In this document: one piece after another, positions 16,646 through 24,977 of the stretch
Numbering within the stretch: the stretch's first letter is position 1
How the letters are laid out: the number at the start of each line of letters is the position of its first letter
NCBI GenBank assembly: GCA_910584875.1
Contig: CAJUDA010000005.1
Location: forward strand, 62,001 to 126,000
Direction: 5' to 3'
DNA from: an uncultured Eubacterium sp.
Lineage (GTDB): Bacteria > Bacillota > Clostridia > Lachnospirales > Lachnospiraceae
DNA length: 64,000 nt
The notes under the pieces: generated by a model
What the model saw: only the letters and a program-made list of their open reading frames with translations
The model's database searches: none
What the model was told of the DNA's origin: nothing
Translations under genes and position numbers: made by a program

Positions 16646-18542
16646 TACATACGATGTTCATTCAGCACAGGCGGGAGTAATAAAAAATGACCAGCCTGTG
16701 CTTCTGCCCCTTTCCCATTCTACGTTTAACGCCCAGATCGAAGTGACGCTGGATGAAGAGGGAAATTTCATAAGCTCTAAAAAACTCGAAAAGGGCCCGG
16801 ATGTCGTCACAATTATCCCGGTGACAGAGGATTCCGCGGCAAGAAGCAGTGGGATTGCGCCACACCCGCTGTGCGACAAGCTATGCTATGTGGCGGGGGA
16901 CTACGCGTTATATACGGGGGATCAGAAGAAAAAAGAATATTACGAGGCGTATATGGAACAGCTGCAGGACTGGGCAGACTCTGAGGATACACACCCCATG
17001 GTCCAGACGATCTGGAAGTATCTGCAGAAGAAATCGCTGATCCATGACCTGATCCAGGATCATACATTGGAGCCGGATGAAATTGGACGGCTTACGGATC
17101 ATGTGAAATTACAGGGTTCCGGGCAGACTGGCGCCAATGTAAGGTTTATCGTCTATGGAAATGCCACGCCACGCGTATGGGAAAACCGGGAATTGTATGA
17201 GACATATGACAGGTATTACCAGAAGAGGGCAGGACAGACAGAGCTATGCTATGTGGCGGGAGAGATGGATGCCTGTTCAGAGAAGCATCCTTCCAAGATA
17301 CGCAACAGTGGTGATAAAGCAAAACTGATCTCGGGAAATGACGAATCGGGATTTACTTACCGGGGCAGATTTGCCTCAAAAGACCAGGCGGTTTCTGTCG
17401 GATATGTAGTGTCACAAAAGGCGCATAATGCCCTAAAATGGCTGATCCAGAAACAGGGATATACCAGGGATGGTTCAGCGGTCGTCTGCTGGATGTCAAA
17501 CCGGGATATGTCAGTTCCTGACATGATGAAAGATTCCGTACATGCGTTTGAGGATCTGGATGACTTTGAGTTTGATTTCGACAGACTGGATGACATGGAG
17601 ACGGAGGGCGCAAACAAACAGGATACTGGAAAATATTTTGCGGAACAATTTAATCTTGCGGTGCGCGGATATGCCGGTAAGATCAAAGTGGATGACCGTA
17701 TTGCGGTAATCGCACTGGATGCGGCGACGACGGGAAGACTGTCGGTCTCTTATTATGATGAGATGGGCGGAAAACAGTATATGGACGCTTTGTTATACTG
17801 GCAGGAGCATTGCAGATGGCGCCGTTTTATAACAGTAGGAAAAACGGATGGCGGTAAAAAGAGTATTCTGTGCGAATGTTCACCGTCGCCCCGTGACATG
17901 GCACTGGCGGCCTTTGGCACACAAAGATCAAACTGGCTGGAAGCGGATAGTAAGCTGATCCGGGCTGTGACAAACCGTCTGCTCCCATACATCACCGGTA
18001 AAGGAGGGAGGATTCCCTCAGATCTTGTCAGGGCGGCAGCAAGGAGGGCTTCTATGCCGCAAACGATGAATCATTTTATATGGTACAATGATGTGTTGTG
18101 TGTTGTATGCGCAATGATTCGATTTAATTACGAGAAAGGAGGCAGGACAATGGATAAATTTCTGGAGGACAATGTAGATGACCGGAATGTTTTATTTGGG
18201 CGGCTGCTGGCTGTATATGACCTTATGGAACAGCGCGCCATGTTTGAACGCGATGAGAATGGCAAAGTGAAGGAAGGGCGTACGACGAATGCGAAACGTT
18301 ACTGGAATGCGTTTAGCAGCAGGCCGGCTAAAACATTTAAAACCATCAAACAGAATATGATTGCATATGAGAAGAAGCTGACAGGTTTTGAACTGAAGAA
18401 ATTTGAAGAGTGGACTGAAGAGATTATGGTGCATCTTGCGGGGGCCGGTTTTGATAATAAGCCTCTGTCGGAGATGTATCTGCCGGCGTATTATAAGCAG
18501 ACAGAGTATATGAAACAGGCGTTTCAGAAAAAAGAACAGTAA
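16620..18542 (+). CDS. cas8c: Type I-C Cascade large subunit Cas8c (Csd1)
   Basis: Cas8c recognises the PAM and is the large subunit of the I-C effector; an internal start in cas8c often also gives the small subunit Cas11c. The 640-residue protein begins (M)AWLKTLADTYD, the family's normal N-terminus, and contains HPLCDKLCYVAGDY, NARFIVYG-like ANVRFIVYGN, SKDQAVSVGYVVSQKAHNAL and the alpha-helical C-terminus with SEMYLPAYYKQ. The start is a TTG at 16620 with aaggagg 8 nt upstream, inside cas5c, so the two are probably translationally coupled. An internal ATG at 18150, preceded by gaaaggagg (18134-18142), is a good candidate for the Cas11c start. Confidence 0.92.
   Translation: MAWLKTLADTYDVHSAQAGVIKNDQPVLLPLSHSTFNAQIEVTLDEEGNFISSKKLEKGPDVVTIIPVTEDSAARSSGIAPHPLCDKLCYVAGDYALYTGDQKKKEYYEAYMEQLQDWADSEDTHPMVQTIWKYLQKKSLIHDLIQDHTLEPDEIGRLTDHVKLQGSGQTGANVRFIVYGNATPRVWENRELYETYDRYYQKRAGQTELCYVAGEMDACSEKHPSKIRNSGDKAKLISGNDESGFTYRGRFASKDQAVSVGYVVSQKAHNALKWLIQKQGYTRDGSAVVCWMSNRDMSVPDMMKDSVHAFEDLDDFEFDFDRLDDMETEGANKQDTGKYFAEQFNLAVRGYAGKIKVDDRIAVIALDAATTGRLSVSYYDEMGGKQYMDALLYWQEHCRWRRFITVGKTDGGKKSILCECSPSPRDMALAAFGTQRSNWLEADSKLIRAVTNRLLPYITGKGGRIPSDLVRAAARRASMPQTMNHFIWYNDVLCVVCAMIRFNYEKGGRTMDKFLEDNVDDRNVLFGRLLAVYDLMEQRAMFERDENGKVKEGRTTNAKRYWNAFSSRPAKTFKTIKQNMIAYEKKLTGFELKKFEEWTEEIMVHLAGAGFDNKPLSEMYLPAYYKQTEYMKQAFQKKEQ
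18150..18542 (+). CDS. cas11c: Candidate internal Cas11c small subunit (in-frame within cas8c)
   Basis: Within cas8c the sequence gaaaggaggcaggaca leads into ATG at 18150 in the cas8c frame; it would make a 130-residue helical protein (MDKFLEDNVDDRNVLFGRLL onward). In studied type I-C systems Cas11c is produced from exactly such an internal ribosome site in cas8c. The strong Shine-Dalgarno in the middle of a gene is what I see; translation is inference. Confidence 0.6.
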   Translation: MDKFLEDNVDDRNVLFGRLLAVYDLMEQRAMFERDENGKVKEGRTTNAKRYWNAFSSRPAKTFKTIKQNMIAYEKKLTGFELKKFEEWTEEIMVHLAGAGFDNKPLSEMYLPAYYKQTEYMKQAFQKKEQ

Positions 18543-18571
18543 AAGAATGAATTCAGAAAAGGAGAGATAAA

Positions 18572-19417
18572 ATGGGTGAATTTACAAACAAAATTGATTT
18601 TGAAGTTTTAGTAATGGTACAAAATGCAAATCCGAATGGGGATCCCTTAAACGGAAACCGGCCGCGGGAGACCTATGACGGCTATGGTGAGATCTCGGAT
18701 GTGTGCATTAAGCGAAAGATCAGAAACCGGCTGCAGGATATGGGTGAGGATATATTTGTGCAGAGTGACGAGCGTTCTGACGATGAATGTAAAAGTCTCT
18801 CAGACCGGGCAAAGAGTAACGAGGATATGCAGAAGGCACAGAAGAATAAGGACCGGGATGCCTATGCAGAAGCGGCATGCAGGACCTGGATCGATGTGCG
18901 CAGTTTTGGACAGGTTTTTGCATTTAAGGATGGTAATGTATCTGTCGGCGTCCGGGGGCCCGTGTCGGTGCATTCCGCATTTAGTGTACTGCCTGTCTCG
19001 ATCGACAGTATGCAGATCACGAAAAGTGTCAATAGCGAGACAAAGGATAAAAAGTCGTCGGACACAATGGGCATGAAACACAAAGTGCATTCTGCATTGT
19101 ATATCGTGAAAGGAAGCATTAATCATCAGCTGGCTGAAAAAACAGGCTTTAGTGATGAGGATGCAGAGAAAATAAAAGAGGCGCTTCGGACACTTTTTGT
19201 AAATGACAGCTCTTCGGCGAGACCGGATGGCAGCATGGAAGTGTGCAGGGTATACTGGTGGAAGCACAACTGCCCGATGGGACAGTATTCATCTGCAAAA
19301 GTACACAGACTGGTAAATGTCACCCCAAAAGTCGATGATCCAAAGAGCTTTGAGGATTATGAAATTGTAATAGATTCATTGCCAGATCTGGAGCTGGAAG
19401 AAATAGAAGGGATTTAG
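18572..19417 (+). CDS. cas7c: Type I-C Cascade backbone subunit Cas7c (Csd2)
   Basis: Cas7c polymerises along the crRNA spacer and forms the backbone of the effector complex. The 281-residue protein begins with KIDFEVLVMVQNANPNGDPL, the hallmark Csd2/Csh2 motif, and has the GXXXXVRGPVSV stretch, GMKHKVHSALY and HLV-like KVHRLVNVTPKVD. A good Shine-Dalgarno (aaaggaga) precedes the ATG, and the gene lies 29 bp after cas8c and 2 bp before cas4. Confidence 0.95.
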   Translation: MGEFTNKIDFEVLVMVQNANPNGDPLNGNRPRETYDGYGEISDVCIKRKIRNRLQDMGEDIFVQSDERSDDECKSLSDRAKSNEDMQKAQKNKDRDAYAEAACRTWIDVRSFGQVFAFKDGNVSVGVRGPVSVHSAFSVLPVSIDSMQITKSVNSETKDKKSSDTMGMKHKVHSALYIVKGSINHQLAEKTGFSDEDAEKIKEALRTLFVNDSSSARPDGSMEVCRVYWWKHNCPMGQYSSAKVHRLVNVTPKVDDPKSFEDYEIVIDSLPDLELEEIEGI

Positions 19418-19419
19418 TT

Positions 19420-20079
19420 ATGTATTCCGAAGAGGATTTTTTAATGCTTTCAGGTATTCAGCATTTTGCTTTCTGCCAGCGGCAATGGGCATTGATACAT
19501 ATCGAGCAGCAATGGGCGGAGAACTACAAGACAACGGCAGGAGAACTGATGCACAAAAAGGCACATGATGAGGGATCTTTTGAAAAGAGAGGGGACTTGC
19601 TGATCGTCAGGGGACTGCGCATTGCTTCCCATGAACTGGGATTAAGCGGACAATGTGATGTGGTTGAGTTTCATCAAGACAGGGAGGGCATTGACTTATT
19701 TGGTTATGATGGGAGATGGATTCCGGTACCTATCGAGTATAAGCATGGTACCCCCAAAGAAAATAATGCAGATGAATTGCAGCTTTGTGCGCAGGCGCTT
19801 TGTCTGGAAGAAATGTTTCAGACAGGCATATCCCAGGGATCTTTGTATTATGGTGAGAATCGCAGGAGAAGTCGGGTGGAATTTACGGAGGATCTGCGAA
19901 GCGCAACGAAGAAAACAGCGAAAAGGATGCACGAAATGTTTCGGAGGGGACATACCCCAAATGTAAAGAATTCAAAGCAGTGTAAGTCGTGTTCTCTGGC
20001 GAATTTGTGCCTGCCCAAATTGCAAAAGAATATGAATGTTAGACAGTATATTAAACAGAACATTCACACTGGTGATTAA
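19420..20079 (+). CDS. cas4: CRISPR adaptation nuclease Cas4
   Basis: Cas4 is a RecB-like nuclease with an iron-sulfur cluster; with Cas1-Cas2 it selects PAM-flanked prespacers and sets their orientation. The 219-residue protein shows the first cluster Cys in HFAFCQRQWALIH (C19), the RecB-type core GELMHKKAHDEG, GQCDVVEFH and VPIEYKHG with catalytic Asp, Glu and Lys, and the C-terminal cluster motif C-x2-C-x5-C in CKSCSLANLC. All key residues are present. It starts 2 bp after cas7c. Confidence 0.93.
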   Translation: MYSEEDFLMLSGIQHFAFCQRQWALIHIEQQWAENYKTTAGELMHKKAHDEGSFEKRGDLLIVRGLRIASHELGLSGQCDVVEFHQDREGIDLFGYDGRWIPVPIEYKHGTPKENNADELQLCAQALCLEEMFQTGISQGSLYYGENRRRSRVEFTEDLRSATKKTAKRMHEMFRRGHTPNVKNSKQCKSCSLANLCLPKLQKNMNVRQYIKQNIHTGD

Positions 20080-20143
20080 TGTTTGGTACGGCATCTGGCT
20101 GGTGCAGCACGAAACAGGGATTATATCCATGGTAAAGAACTTG

Positions 20144-20175
20144 CTCAACGGTGCCAATTTGAACCCGCCATTGAG
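20144..20175 (-). repeat. Dispersed hairpin element, copy B (cas4-cas1 gap)
   Basis: An inverted repeat CTCAACGG ... CCATTGAG (one mismatch) encloses the conserved loop; the minus-strand core GGCGGGTTCAAATTGGCACC (20169-20150) matches copies A and C. It lies in the unusual 115-bp gap between cas4 and cas1 and is antisense to the cas transcript. Confidence 0.6.
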
Positions 20176-20194
20176 TTAAATACAGGAGAGCAAA

Positions 20195-21226
20195 ATGCGA
20201 AAATTATTGAATACATTATATGTGATGACAGAAAGCTGCTATCTGACATTAGACGGAGAAAATATTGTCATATTAAACGGAGAAAAAACTCTTGCCAGGT
20301 TTCCCCTTCATACGCTTGAGAATGTCGTATGTTTCACATATAAAGGGGCGACGCCGGCATTAATGGGTGCATGTGCGGAGAGAAAGATTGGAATGAGTTT
20401 CTTTTCTCCCAGAGGACGGTTTCTTGCCAGGACGGTTGGAAAAGAATATGGTAATGTACTTTTGAGAAAAGAACAGAATCGTATTTCTGATGATCACGAT
20501 AGAGGCGTATCCTATGCAAAAAATATGATATTAGGTAAAGTATTTAATGGCAGATGGAGTGTAGAGCGGACTCTGCGGGACCATGCCTATCGTGTGGATG
20601 AAGACAAACTGCGCCAGATCTCAGGTGCGCTGTATGATTCTCTGCAAAAAATTGAAAAGGTTTCCGCGCTGGATGAACTGCGAGGGATCGAGGGAAAGGC
20701 GGCAGAACAATATTTTTCGGTTTTTAATGATCTGATTTTAAATCAAAAAGAAGATTTTACATTTACAACGAGAAATCGAAGACCACCTCTTGATAATGTA
20801 AATGCAGTACTATCCTTTGCTTATACTATTTTGGCGGGAGAGTGCGCGAATTCCCTGTGCAGTGTTGGTCTTGACCCTTATGTGGGGTTTATGCATGGTG
20901 ACAGACCGGGAAGAACTTCGCTGGCGCTTGATCTGATGGAGGAACTACGACCGATCATGGCCGACCGGTTCATTTTGACATTGATCAACACAAAAGCACT
21001 ACGGGCATCTCATTTTGAGACCCAGCAGGATCACGCAGTTTTTTTGAATGAAGAGGGAAGAAAAATCTTTTTTAATTCATGGCAGAGCCGTAAAAAAGAG
21101 ACGATTACCCATCCTTTTCTGAAAGAAAAAATAGAGTGGGGATTAGTTCCTTATGTACAAGCGCTCCTTTTGGCGCGGACGATCCGGGGTGATCTGGATG
21201 AATATCCGCCATTTTTATGGAAGTAG
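20195..21226 (+). CDS. cas1: CRISPR integrase Cas1, type I-C
   Basis: Cas1, with Cas2, inserts new spacers at the leader end of the array. The 343-residue protein has the I-C type N-terminal beta domain (MRKLLNTLYVMTESCYLTLDGE) and the alpha-helical catalytic domain: LRGIEGKAAEQYF (metal-binding Glu), PPLDNVNAVLSFAYTIL, VGLDPYVGFMHGDRPGRTSLALDLMEELRP (His and following acidic residues; shown here in parts: GFMHGDRPGR). All expected catalytic residues are present. A caggaga ribosome site precedes the ATG. Unlike most I-C operons, cas1 is separated from cas4 by 115 bp. Confidence 0.94.
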   Translation: MRKLLNTLYVMTESCYLTLDGENIVILNGEKTLARFPLHTLENVVCFTYKGATPALMGACAERKIGMSFFSPRGRFLARTVGKEYGNVLLRKEQNRISDDHDRGVSYAKNMILGKVFNGRWSVERTLRDHAYRVDEDKLRQISGALYDSLQKIEKVSALDELRGIEGKAAEQYFSVFNDLILNQKEDFTFTTRNRRPPLDNVNAVLSFAYTILAGECANSLCSVGLDPYVGFMHGDRPGRTSLALDLMEELRPIMADRFILTLINTKALRASHFETQQDHAVFLNEEGRKIFFNSWQSRKKETITHPFLKEKIEWGLVPYVQALLLARTIRGDLDEYPPFLWK

Positions 21227-21525
21227 GTGATTTTATTTTAATACTGATTACTTATGATGTTTCAACACAGGATGATGCAGGGCGAAAACGACTGAGAAAA
21301 GTCGCAAAGGAATGTGTCAACTATGGTCAAAGAGTGCAAAATTCTGTGTTTGAGTGCGCTTTGGATTCCTCCCAGTTTTTAATAGTGAAGAACAAACTTT
21401 TATCAATAATTGATCCAAAAACAGATAGTTTGCGGTTTTACAATTTGGGGAATAAATATCAAAGGAAAGTTGAGCATTTCGGTGCGAAAGCGTCTTATGA
21501 AGCAGAAGGAACATTAATAATATAG
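21217..21525 (+). CDS. cas2: CRISPR adaptation protein Cas2
   Basis: Cas2 forms the central dimer of the spacer-integration complex. The 102-residue protein shows the ferredoxin-like start ILILITYDVSTQDDAGRKRLRKVAK, here in parts: LITYDVST and GRKRLRKV, followed by YGQRVQNSVFECAL and SLRFYNLG. It overlaps cas1 by 10 bp. The start at 21217 gives 6-7 extra residues before the usual beginning; no good ribosome site is visible there, so the true start could be a rare codon slightly downstream of aggtga at 21225-21230. Confidence 0.9.
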   Translation: MEVGDFILILITYDVSTQDDAGRKRLRKVAKECVNYGQRVQNSVFECALDSSQFLIVKNKLLSIIDPKTDSLRFYNLGNKYQRKVEHFGAKASYEAEGTLII

Positions 21526-21770
21526 ATACTGAAATTGAAAAGCAATATACGAATTATTTTTGTGGAAATTTTAAATCAATGTGGTGTTTCTCAACATAAT
21601 AGTGTTATGGTGCGAATACTAAATGAACATAAAAATCCAGGGAGGTTCGCACCTTAAATTCAGTAAAAATAAGGTGTATGTTCTATCAAAAAACATATCT
21701 TCGTTCAAATTTTTAGTGATGTTATATAAATAGAAAACCATATTTATATATATATTTGTGTTTTTTTGCT
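21526..21770 (+). promoter_or_regulatory. CRISPR leader
   Basis: A 245-bp AT-rich stretch between cas2 and the first repeat. It contains an inverted pair GGTGCGAA (about 21609-21616) / TTCGCACC (about 21647-21654), a motif I have seen in type I-C leaders, and a T-rich run immediately before repeat 1. The leader lies on the cas side, and the far end of the array carries the decayed repeat, so both agree on orientation. Confidence 0.7.
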
Positions 21771-24086
21771 GTCGCTCCCCGCATGGGGAGTGTGGATTGA
21801 AATACTCAAATCGATTGTTACACTTTCCTTAATACCGGTCGCTCCCCGCATGGGGAGTGTGGATTGAAATAATTCGTCCAGCACATCAATTTTATATTTT
21901 ATCGTCGCTCCCCGCATGGGGAGTGTGGATTGAAATCTCTTTATGAAATATATCCATAAAGGAGGAAAACTGTCGCTCCCCGCATGGGGAGTGTGGATTG
22001 AAATAGATAAATTTGTGGTATCCAAAGAAACCTATCGTCGTCGCTCCCCGCATGGGGAGTGTGGATTGAAATCAGACTGACAAACGACCGTTCCTGACCG
22101 ATCCGCGTCGCTCCCCGCATGGGGAGTGTGGATTGAAATTTTTGCTCAATCTGCATGGAAAGATGTATTTGACCGTCGCTCCCCGCATGGGGAGTGTGGA
22201 TTGAAATCAGTTAATGTATTGTTTGCAATAAGATTTCCTGTTATGTCGCTCCCGCATGGGGAGTGTGGATTGAAATAAAACAGAAAGGAGTTGATAAAAT
22301 GATAAAATAGTCGCTCCCCGCATGGGGAGTGTGGATTGAAATAGTATATGAAATAGATGATAAAGAAACGGATGAGGTCGCTCCCCGCATGGGGAGTGTG
22401 GATTGAAATTTTTCCCTTCACCGCCACTATGGTTATGATTTTAGTCGCTCCCCGCATGGGGAGTGTGGATTGAAATCAACAATCCATATTATGGAACAAG
22501 AATTTACTCTGTCGCTCCCCGCATGGGGAGTGTGGATTGAAATGGATTAAATCCGCTTTTTCTTCGCGCATTTCGCAGTCGCTCCCCGCATGGGGAGTGT
22601 GGATTGAAATCTTTTATATGACGATGTGGAAGAGGATGAGGAAGAGTCGCTCCCCGCATGGGGAGTGTGGATTGAAATTGATATTATAATACACCCGTTA
22701 AGTGCAAAAGTGTCGCTCCCCGCATGGGGAGTGTGGATTGAAATGATGCTTCAGGATCATTGCTTCTGCGCCGAGATCGTCGCTCCCCGCATGGGGAGTG
22801 TGGATTGAAATATGTTTGCTTCAACTCTCATTGCTATCACCTCCAAGTCGCTCCCCGCATGGGGAGTGTGGATTGAAATTCCCGGATGGAATAGAAGACG
22901 ACCACATCGACAAGTCGCTCCCCGCATGGGGAGTGTGGATTGAAATCGCTTGACACCGCCCAGCTTACCGAACTCCCGGAGTCGCTCCCCGCATGGGGAG
23001 TGTGGATTGAAATATTACCTGCTCCTGTGCCAAAGTTTATATAATATCGTCGCTCCCCGCATGGGGAGTGTGGATTGAAATACCGTCTGCGTATGCTGCC
23101 ACTGCGTTATTGCTCGTCGCTCCCCGCATGGGGAGTGTGGATTGAAATAGCCGAATCGCACAGCAGCCGCCCGAACGCCGTGTCGCTCCCCGCATGGGGA
23201 GTGTGGATTGAAATTACTAATCCGCTTGTTTTTTCTTCTAATGCAATACGTCGCTCCCCGCATGGGGAGTGTGGATTGAAATATACCATTGGATATCGGA
23301 TGAAGAACCGGGAACCGTCGCTCCCCGCATGGGGAGTGTGGATTGAAATTTACACATGATAAAATTCGGCTGGTTGCCCCCCTGTCGCTCCCCGCATGGG
23401 GAGTGTGGATTGAAATAATGAGAGTATGAAGAAAAATGCTGCCTCCTGAGTCGCTCCCCGCATGGGGAGTGTGGATTGAAATTAATATTAGAGTATAATA
23501 TTAAGTGTCAAGGGAAAGTCGCTCCCCGCATGGGGAGTGTGGATTGAAATTCCAAATATCTCAAACATTTCAACCCTTCCTTTCGTCGCTCCCCGCATGG
23601 GGAGTGTGGATTGAAATCTCCGGCTTTACTCCGTACCAGTTAAGCACCGCTAGTCGCTCCCCGCATGGGGAGTGTGGATTGAAATTTGACATTATCGGAA
23701 CGGCTCTTCCGATTGCGCGTCGCTCCCCGCATGGGGAGTGTGGATTGAAATAATCGAACAAATTGTGTCATTTTTATCTAGCCGGATTGTCGCTCCCCGC
23801 ATGGGGAGTGTGGATTGAAATGGACACGCTGGAAAAAGAAAAAGACAAGAGAAAGTCGCTCCCCGCATGGGGAGTGTGGATTGAAATTAATTTTGTCATA
23901 TCCGTTCCCTCCTGTTTGGTGTCGCTCCCCGCATGGGGAGTGTGGATTGAAATTGCCTCTGCCATAGCTATTTTCTTGAGCAGATAGGTCGCTCCCCGCA
24001 TGGGGAGTGTGGATTGAAATCAGTAAACTCTGTAGTGGCAAGTGCTGCTACTTGTCGCTCCCCGCACGGGGAGTGCGGATTAAAAA
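21771..24086 (+). CRISPR. Type I-C CRISPR array, 35 repeats and 34 spacers
   Basis: The 33-bp repeat begins GTCGCTCCCCGCATGGGG and ends AGTGTGGATTGAAAT, with the CTCCCC/GGGGAG hairpin of I-C repeats and the ATTGAAA(T) end that becomes the crRNA 5' handle. I located repeats starting at 21771, 21838, 21904, 21972, 22040 and so on to 23988, plus a terminal copy at 24054-24086. All copies are identical except two. Repeat 8 (22245-22276) lacks one C and is 32 bp; the last has four substitutions. Spacers are 33-37 bp and all differ. The array is transcribed rightward from the leader. Confidence 0.98.
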
Positions 24087-24103
24087 TATGAAATATTTAT
24101 CGT

Positions 24104-24130
24104 CGGATATAATGAAAAAGTCCGTTTTTT
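24104..24130 (+). terminator. Possible terminator of the CRISPR transcript
   Basis: Short stem CGGAT / GTCCG (24104-24108 and 24120-24124, with one G-U pair) followed by six T. Confidence 0.4.
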
Positions 24131-24237
24131 AATATTTTATTGTTATTATTCTTTTTATCAATTTATTATTGCAGTCTTAACGGGTGTATTACAATACATT
24201 ATAAAACAAAATAGCATACTCTGCGATATAAATTGTA

Positions 24238-24266
24238 TTGAAGTTCAGCAATAAAACACTTATAAT
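24238..24266 (+). promoter_or_regulatory. Sigma-A promoter of the DJ-1/PfpI gene
   Basis: TTGAAG (24238-24243), a 17-bp spacer and consensus TATAAT (24261-24266), 50 bp before the start codon. Confidence 0.7.
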
Positions 24267-24315
24267 AGTAACAATATTTAAAAAAGAATACAGGAAACAA
24301 AAAAGGAGTGACACC

Positions 24316-24915
24316 ATGTCAAAAACAATACTTTTTGTAATACTGCCCCAGTACGCAGACTGGGAAGCGGCTTATATCACATCAGCAGTTACCATGTTAG
24401 GACAGGGGCAGTATGAGATCAAAACCGTATCTTTATCCAGGGATTTTGTCCCGTCCATCGGCGGTTTCCGGATGATGCCGGATTATGAGATAGCGACGGT
24501 TCCGGGCGACTATGAAGCACTGATTCTGATCGGTGGCATGACATGGAGAAATGAAGAAGCAAAACAGGTCAGGACGCTTGTCGAAGATTGTCAGAAAAAG
24601 GGGAGGCTGTTAGGCGGGATCTGTGATGCCGCTGCCTTTTTAAGTACGACTGGTGCTTTAAATGAGGTAATCCATACAGGCAATAATCTGAATGATTTTA
24701 AGCAATGGGCAGAAGACAGTTATACAGGAGAGGAGAAATATGTGGCAAGACAGGCTGTCCGTGATGGTAACGTCATAACGGCGAACGGTACAGCACCCAT
24801 GGAGTTTGCCAAAGAAATCCTGCTTGCCCTGCATGTAGCAGAGGAAAAAAAGATAATGGACTGGTATAATTTCCATAAATTAGGCTATTATACTGCTCCA
24901 CTTCCACAAATGTAG
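24316..24915 (+). CDS. DJ-1/PfpI family protein (class I glutamine amidotransferase-like)
   Basis: A 199-residue cytoplasmic protein of the DJ-1/ThiJ/PfpI superfamily. It shows the nucleophile-elbow cysteine in LGGICDAAAFLS, the upstream YEALILIGGMTWR segment and a conserved Glu near the N-terminus (DWEAAY). It most resembles the YdeA/YoaZ-like branch; activities in the superfamily (deglycase, protease, stress response) differ, so no reaction is assigned. The start at 24316 follows aaaggag at a good distance; an upstream in-frame ATG at 24238 overlaps the promoter and is rejected. The next gene begins 62 bp downstream and is probably co-transcribed. Confidence 0.85.
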   Translation: MSKTILFVILPQYADWEAAYITSAVTMLGQGQYEIKTVSLSRDFVPSIGGFRMMPDYEIATVPGDYEALILIGGMTWRNEEAKQVRTLVEDCQKKGRLLGGICDAAAFLSTTGALNEVIHTGNNLNDFKQWAEDSYTGEEKYVARQAVRDGNVITANGTAPMEFAKEILLALHVAEEKKIMDWYNFHKLGYYTAPLPQM

Positions 24916-24977
24916 TGTTAGTCTGTCTGATACAAGATATACAAAATGTAAATTATGATAAATTCGAGGACGAGATT

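Noticed and set aside
20072..20180. A small peptide (…NGANLNPPLS) readable between cas4 and cas1
   Set aside because: The similar peptide in the other hairpin copies arises from the shared DNA element; no ribosome site or independent coding signal.
21744..24041. Open frames in both strands through the array giving repeats such as SIHTPHAGSD or SLPAWGVWIE
   Set aside because: They are translations of the CRISPR repeat; the periodic peptide follows the 33-bp repeat and no ribosome site or real start exists.
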